Part shown: one piece after another, positions 60,321 through 64,000 of the stretch
How positions within the stretch are numbered: the stretch's first letter is position 1
How the letters are laid out: each line of letters starts with the position of its first letter
Source: Leptothrix discophora
GTDB lineage: Bacteria > Pseudomonadota > Gammaproteobacteria > Burkholderiales > Burkholderiaceae_C
Direction of reading: 5' to 3'
Length of the DNA stretch: 64,000 nt
NCBI RefSeq assembly: GCF_030705305.1
Contig: NZ_JAUZEE010000001.1
Coordinates: 248,001-312,000 of the forward strand
Made by a program: the position numbers and the translations under genes
Notes under the pieces: generated by a model
Seen by the model: only the letters and a program-made list of their open reading frames with translations
Told to the model about the DNA's origin: nothing
Databases searched by the model: none

Positions 60321-61475
60321 TCAGGCAGCCGGCAGCATGGCGGCCAGCGTGCGGCGGTAGATCTCGGCCAGCGGCTCCAGATCGGCCACCGCGCCGTGTT
60401 CGTCGACCTGGTGGATGGTCGCGTTGATCGGGCCGAACTCGACCACCTGCGGGCAGATGCGGGCGATGAAACGGCCATCGGACGTGCCGCCGGTGGTCGA
60501 CAGCTCGGTCTGCACGCCGGTGACCTCGGTGATCGCGGCGGACAGGGCGCCGATCAATGTGCCCGGTCGCGTCAGGAAGGGCCGGCCGCCGAGCGTCCAG
60601 TCGATCCGGTGCGGCACGCCGTGGCGTTCGAGCACGTCGTGCACGCGCTGCTTCAGCGCCTCGGGCGTCGACTCGGTCGAATAGCGGAAGTTGAAGTCCA
60701 CCACCAGCTCGCCCGGGATGACGTTGGTCGCGCCGGTGCCGGCGTGGATGTTGGACATCTGCCAGCTGGTCGGCGGGAAGTGGTCGTTGCCGGCGTCCCA
60801 GGCGGTCGCGGCCAGCTCGGCCAGTGCCGGCACGGCCAGGTGGATGGGGTTGCGCGCCAGATGCGGGTAGGCGATGTGGCCTTGCAGGCCCTGCACGAAC
60901 AGCCGGCCCGACAGCGAGCCGCGGCGGCCGTTCTTGATCATGTCGCCGAGCGACTTCACCGAGGTCGGCTCGCCGACGATGCAGGCGTCCAGCCGCTCGC
61001 CGCGCGCTTCCAGCCACTCGCAGACCTTGACGGTGCCGTCGACCGACGGGCCTTCCTCGTCGCTCGTCAGCAAGAAGGCGATGCGCCCCGCATGCTGCGG
61101 CCGTTCGGCCAAGAAGGCCTCGGTGGCAACGACCATCGCGGCCAGCGAGGCCTTCATGTCGGCCGCGCCCCGGCCGTAGACCCTGCCGTCGCGGTGGGTC
61201 GGCACGAAGGGGTCGCTGTGCCACTGCGACAGCGGGCCGGTCGGCACCACGTCGGTGTGGCCGGCAAAGACCAGGGTCGGGCCGGGCAGGCCGCCGTCGC
61301 GCACCGCCCAGAGGTTGTCGACGCGGCCATCGGCCGGGCCGAAGGGCAGGTCGTGCAGCGTGAAGCCGAGCGCGTGCAGTCGCGCGCCAATCAGGGCCTG
61401 GCAGCCGGCGTCATCGGGCGTGATCGAGCGGCGCGCGATCAGCGCCTCCAGCAGCGTGAGGGTGTTCAGGGACAT
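60321..61475 (-). CDS. dapE: Succinyl-diaminopimelate desuccinylase
   Basis: The protein has 384 residues. It removes succinate from N-succinyl-LL-diaminopimelate in lysine and peptidoglycan precursor synthesis. M20 metallopeptidase features are the metal His in [13 protein letters not shown] (about residue 72), the bridging Asp in [15 protein letters not shown], the base Glu in [14 protein letters not shown], and the C-terminal [15 protein letters not shown]. It acts with dapD and dapC encoded just upstream, interrupted only by pilU. Identity is secure. Confidence 0.97.
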   Translation of the reverse strand: MSLNTLTLLEALIARRSITPDDAGCQALIGARLHALGFTLHDLPFGPADGRVDNLWAVRDGGLPGPTLVFAGHTDVVPTGPLSQWHSDPFVPTHRDGRVYGRGAADMKASLAAMVVATEAFLAERPQHAGRIAFLLTSDEEGPSVDGTVKVCEWLEARGERLDACIVGEPTSVKSLGDMIKNGRRGSLSGRLFVQGLQGHIAYPHLARNPIHLAVPALAELAATAWDAGNDHFPPTSWQMSNIHAGTGATNVIPGELVVDFNFRYSTESTPEALKQRVHDVLERHGVPHRIDWTLGGRPFLTRPGTLIGALSAAITEVTGVQTELSTTGGTSDGRFIARICPQVVEFGPINATIHQVDEHGAVADLEPLAEIYRRTLAAMLPAA

Positions 61476-61545
61476 GGCGGGATCGGGGCAGGGGCGGGGC
61501 AGGGACCGGCCGTGGCGCGACGCGGCGCCGCCGGTCGGCGTGGCG

Positions 61546-62793
61546 TCACTTCGAGCTCAGGCCGCCGGTCTGCGTCTGGACCGGGCGCAGCGCCGGGTTG
61601 CGGCGGCCCTTGTTGGCCTGCTGCGCATGCACGTCCAGCGTGATCTCGGTGAAGGACGGACCGGGTTCGGCCTCGGGCTCGGCCTCGGCCTGCTTCTTGC
61701 CGCCGGACTGCTCGTTCTGCAGCCGCCACAGCAGGTTGGTCGGCGAATCGGCGTTGGTCAGGGCCTCCTCGCGCGTCACCAGGCCTTCGGACAGCAGCCG
61801 GGCGAGGTCTTCCTCGAAGGTCTGCGAGCCCTCGGCGATCGAGCGCTCCATCGCATCCTTGATGCCGGCGAAGTTGCCCTGGTCGATCAGCTCGGCGATC
61901 AGCTGCGTGTTCAGCAGGATCTCGCAGGCCGGCACGCGGGCGCCGGCGACCGCCTTGAGCAGCCGCTGCGACACGATCGCCTTGAGGCCCGAGGCCAGGT
62001 CCGACAGCAGCGCTGGGCGGGACTCCGGCGTGTAGAAGCTCATGATGCGGTTGAGCGCATGCTGGCTGTTGTTCGCATGCAGCGTGGACAGCACCAGGTG
62101 GCCTGACAGCGCGTAGGACAGCGCCGCGCTCATGGTCTCGCGGTCGCGGATCTCGCCGATCAGGATGCAGTCGGGCGCCTGCCGCATGCCGTTCTTCAGG
62201 CCGATCTGCAGCGACTGCACGTCGCGGCCGACCTCGCGCTGGTTGACCAGCGACTTCTGGTTGGTGAACAGGAACTCGATCGGGTCCTCGACCGTCAGGA
62301 TGTGCCCGGTCATCGTGCGGTTGCGCTGCTGCAGCATCGACGCCAGGGTCGTGCTCTTGCCGCTGCCGGTGGCACCGACCACCAGCACCAGCCCGCGCTT
62401 GGCGAGCGCCAGCGACGGCAGGATGGTCGGCAGGCTCAGCGTGTCCAGCTCGGGGATGTCGGTCGGGATGCAGCGGAACACCGCCGCGATCGTGCCGCGC
62501 TGGCGGAAGGCCGAAAGCCGGTAGCTCGCCACGCCGGGCACCGCGACGGCGCAGTTCAGCTCGCCGGTCTCGTCGAGCTCCTCCAGCTGCGTGGCCGTCA
62601 GCACCTCGGACAGCAGCTGGCGCGGCTGGACCGGGGTGAGCTGCTCCTGGGTGAGCTGCAGCATCTGCCCATGGATCTTGATCAGCACCGGCATGTTGGC
62701 CGAGAGAAACACGTCCGATGCGCGCTTCTCGGCCATCAGCCGGAGGATGCGTTCCATGTTGCGGGTCATGCCGCTGCTCGGGGAGGTGGCCAT
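61546..62793 (-). CDS. pilU: Type IV pilus retraction ATPase, PilU-like
   Basis: The protein has 415 residues from the ATG at 62793; an ATG at 62769 is possible, and neither has a good ribosome site. Walker [14 protein letters not shown] (about residue 148), the Asp box VEDPIEFLF, Walker [12 protein letters not shown] and the His box [12 protein letters not shown] identify a secretion ATPase of the PilT/PilU branch. The extended, acidic C terminus after about residue 360 favours PilU. It drives pilus retraction with PilT at the inner membrane. It sits unexpectedly between dapD and dapE; pilT is not in the window. Confidence 0.85.
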   Translation of the reverse strand: MATSPSSGMTRNMERILRLMAEKRASDVFLSANMPVLIKIHGQMLQLTQEQLTPVQPRQLLSEVLTATQLEELDETGELNCAVAVPGVASYRLSAFRQRGTIAAVFRCIPTDIPELDTLSLPTILPSLALAKRGLVLVVGATGSGKSTTLASMLQQRNRTMTGHILTVEDPIEFLFTNQKSLVNQREVGRDVQSLQIGLKNGMRQAPDCILIGEIRDRETMSAALSYALSGHLVLSTLHANNSQHALNRIMSFYTPESRPALLSDLASGLKAIVSQRLLKAVAGARVPACEILLNTQLIAELIDQGNFAGIKDAMERSIAEGSQTFEEDLARLLSEGLVTREEALTNADSPTNLLWRLQNEQSGGKKQAEAEPEAEPGPSFTEITLDVHAQQANKGRRNPALRPVQTQTGGLSSK

Positions 62794-62834
62794 GCGTGTG
62801 GGGGTGCTCGTCGGACCGGCTGGGCGGGGCGGGA

Positions 62835-63659
62835 TCAGCCGCGCAGCAGGTCGTTGATGCTGGTCTTGGCGCGGGTCTGGGCGTCCACGCGCTTGACGAT
62901 CACCGCGCAGTAGAGGCTGTACTTGCCGTCCGACGACGGCAGGTTGCCGCTGACCACGACCGAGCCGGCGGGGATGCGGCCATAGCTGACCTCGCCGGTG
63001 GCGCGGTCGTAGATCTTGGTGCTCTGGCCGATGTAGACGCCCATCGAGATGACCGAGTTCTCCTCGACGATGACGCCTTCGACGACCTCCGAACGCGCGC
63101 CGATGAAGCAGTTGTCCTCGATGATGGTCGGGTTGGCCTGCAGCGGCTCCAGCACGCCGCCGATGCCCACGCCACCCGACAGGTGGACGTTCTTGCCGAT
63201 CTGCGCGCAGGAACCGACGGTGGCCCAGGTGTCGACCATCGTGCCGGAGTCGACGTAGGCGCCGATGTTCACGTAGGACGGCATCAGGATCGCGCCGGGG
63301 GCGACGAAGCTGCCGCGGCGCGCGACGGCCGGCGGCACCACGCGCACGCCGGTGGCGCGCAGCTCGGCGTCGGACAGGCCGGCGTACTTGGTCGGGACCT
63401 TGTCGAAGAAGGTCAGGTCGCCACTGCCCATGGGCACGTTGTCGTTCAGGCGGAAGCTCAGCAGCACGGCCTTCTTGAGCCACTGGTTGACCTGCCATTG
63501 GCCCACGCCCTGGCGCTCGGCCACGCGCAGGCGGCCGGCGTCCAGTTCGGCGATGGCGTGGTTGACGGCGTCGCGGACCTCGGCCGGCGCAGCCGCCACG
63601 GACAGGTTGGCGCGGTCTTCCCACGCGGCTTCGATGACGGCTTGGAGCTGGCTGGACAT
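62835..63659 (-). CDS. dapD: Tetrahydrodipicolinate N-succinyltransferase
   Basis: The protein has 274 residues. It succinylates tetrahydrodipicolinate with succinyl-CoA, the committed step of the succinylase branch of lysine synthesis. The left-handed beta-helix hexapeptide repeats run from about residue 105 to 230 ([57 protein letters not shown]). The N-terminal helical domain and FNDNVPM-type segment ([13 protein letters not shown]) are typical. It lies between dapC and pilU on the same strand. Confidence 0.97.
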   Translation of the reverse strand: MSSQLQAVIEAAWEDRANLSVAAAPAEVRDAVNHAIAELDAGRLRVAERQGVGQWQVNQWLKKAVLLSFRLNDNVPMGSGDLTFFDKVPTKYAGLSDAELRATGVRVVPPAVARRGSFVAPGAILMPSYVNIGAYVDSGTMVDTWATVGSCAQIGKNVHLSGGVGIGGVLEPLQANPTIIEDNCFIGARSEVVEGVIVEENSVISMGVYIGQSTKIYDRATGEVSYGRIPAGSVVVSGNLPSSDGKYSLYCAVIVKRVDAQTRAKTSINDLLRG

Positions 63660-63746
63660 GTTGGTGTGGCTCTTGGAGTGAGGGAAGTGAAACGGTCGTG
63701 CCCGGACGCTGCGGGACCGGGCCGAGGGAGTCGATGCGGGGGCGGT

Positions 63747-64000
63747 TCAGCCCTGCTGTTCGCGGATGAAGCGCACGATGCGGTGGGCGGCTTCGAGGCA
63801 CTCGTCGACCTCGGCGACCAGCGCCATCCGGATCCGCCCGGCACCGGGGTTGAGGCCGTGCGCCTGGCGCGCCAGGTAGCTGCCGGGCAGCACCGCCACA
63901 TTGTATTGACGCAGCAGTTCGCGGGCGAACGCGGTGTCCGAGCCACCGCAGACCTGTTCGGGCACACGCGCCCACAGGTAGAAGCCGGCGTCGGGCAGCG
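63747..64000 (-). CDS. dapC: Succinyldiaminopimelate transaminase, C-terminal part
   Basis: Only the last 84 codons are in the window; the gene continues past its right end. The visible part, PDAGFYLWARVPEQ, then DTAFARELLRQYNVAVLPGS, and LNPGAGRIRMALVAEVDE, matches the end of class I PLP aminotransferases, including the Arg that binds the substrate carboxylate (GRIRMAL). The position directly before dapD, 87 bp away, points to the transaminase of the succinylase lysine pathway. Confidence 0.85.
   Translation of the reverse strand, partial: LPDAGFYLWARVPEQVCGGSDTAFARELLRQYNVAVLPGSYLARQAHGLNPGAGRIRMALVAEVDECLEAAHRIVRFIREQQG

Noticed and set aside
62794-63975. Upstream extension of the PilU frame through dapD
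   Set aside because: The translation is a shifted reading of dapD and the dapC end; PilU starts with MATSPSSG or MTRNMER.

Overview
The window is a GC-rich (roughly 68-70 percent), densely packed chromosomal stretch of a betaproteobacterium, most likely a Burkholderiales member of the Leptothrix/Rubrivivax/Ideonella type. This placement is an inference from gene content and order: dnaJ-dnaK-grpE, hemH-hslR, rpoD followed by dnaG, exbB-exbD-lpxK-trm112-kdsB-adk facing xseA-sodB, hpnCDE, tig-clpP-clpX-lon, etfBA with acyl-CoA dehydrogenase, and dapC-dapD-pilU-dapE-prmB. I see no rRNA, insertion sequence, prophage, integrase or CRISPR array. Almost everything is core housekeeping; accessory interest is concentrated at 48-56 kb.

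Layout. 0-3 kb: a perfect LexA box in front of a PA0069-type radical SAM gene, then a receiver-TPR protein whose phosphoacceptor Asp is replaced by Glu. 3-7 kb: the DnaJ/DnaK/GrpE chaperone operon with a sigma32-like promoter. 7-10 kb: DUF6502 and DUF5666 genes. 10-13 kb: hslR, hemH, a HAD hydrolase and an FHA-linked class III nucleotide cyclase. 13-18 kb: rpoD, with a strong promoter about 300 nt upstream of its start, and dnaG. 18-25 kb: gamma-glutamyltransferase, an SDR behind a LiuR-type palindrome, then adk, kdsB, trm112, lpxK, exbD and exbB. 25-28 kb: xseA and sodB. 28-31 kb: hpnCDE squalene synthesis. 31-35.4 kb: an RND efflux pair behind a promoter with an embedded TetR-type operator. 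35.5-42.4 kb: tRNA-Leu, the tig-clpP-clpX-lon proteostasis block, then a four-tRNA cluster (Gly, Cys, Gly, Leu). 42.4-48.1 kb: murI, etfBA, an acyl-CoA dehydrogenase and a nitronate monooxygenase. 48.1-52.7 kb: an ECF sigma/ZAS anti-sigma pair, then a YnjBCD-type ABC operon ending in a CDP-alcohol phosphatidyltransferase. 52.9-56 kb: a Met/His-rich Spy-like protein with an OmpR-type two-component system. 56-64 kb: rhlE, a Tim44-domain protein, ybcJ, prmB, dapE, pilU, dapD and the end of dapC.

The most unusual locus is the ABC operon. Its first gene is a single uninterrupted frame joining the N-terminal half of a Tat-exported substrate-binding protein directly to a full-length double permease, so the C-terminal lobe of the binding protein is missing. 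Next comes the envelope-stress module, in which both the Spy-like chaperone and the periplasmic loop of the kinase are rich in Met, His or Arg/Asp/Met; the kinase loop is built from 12-bp tandem repeats that can change length without breaking the frame. Several operator-like palindromes (LexA, LiuR-like, two TetR-like) give testable regulatory predictions, although none of the cognate regulators is encoded here.
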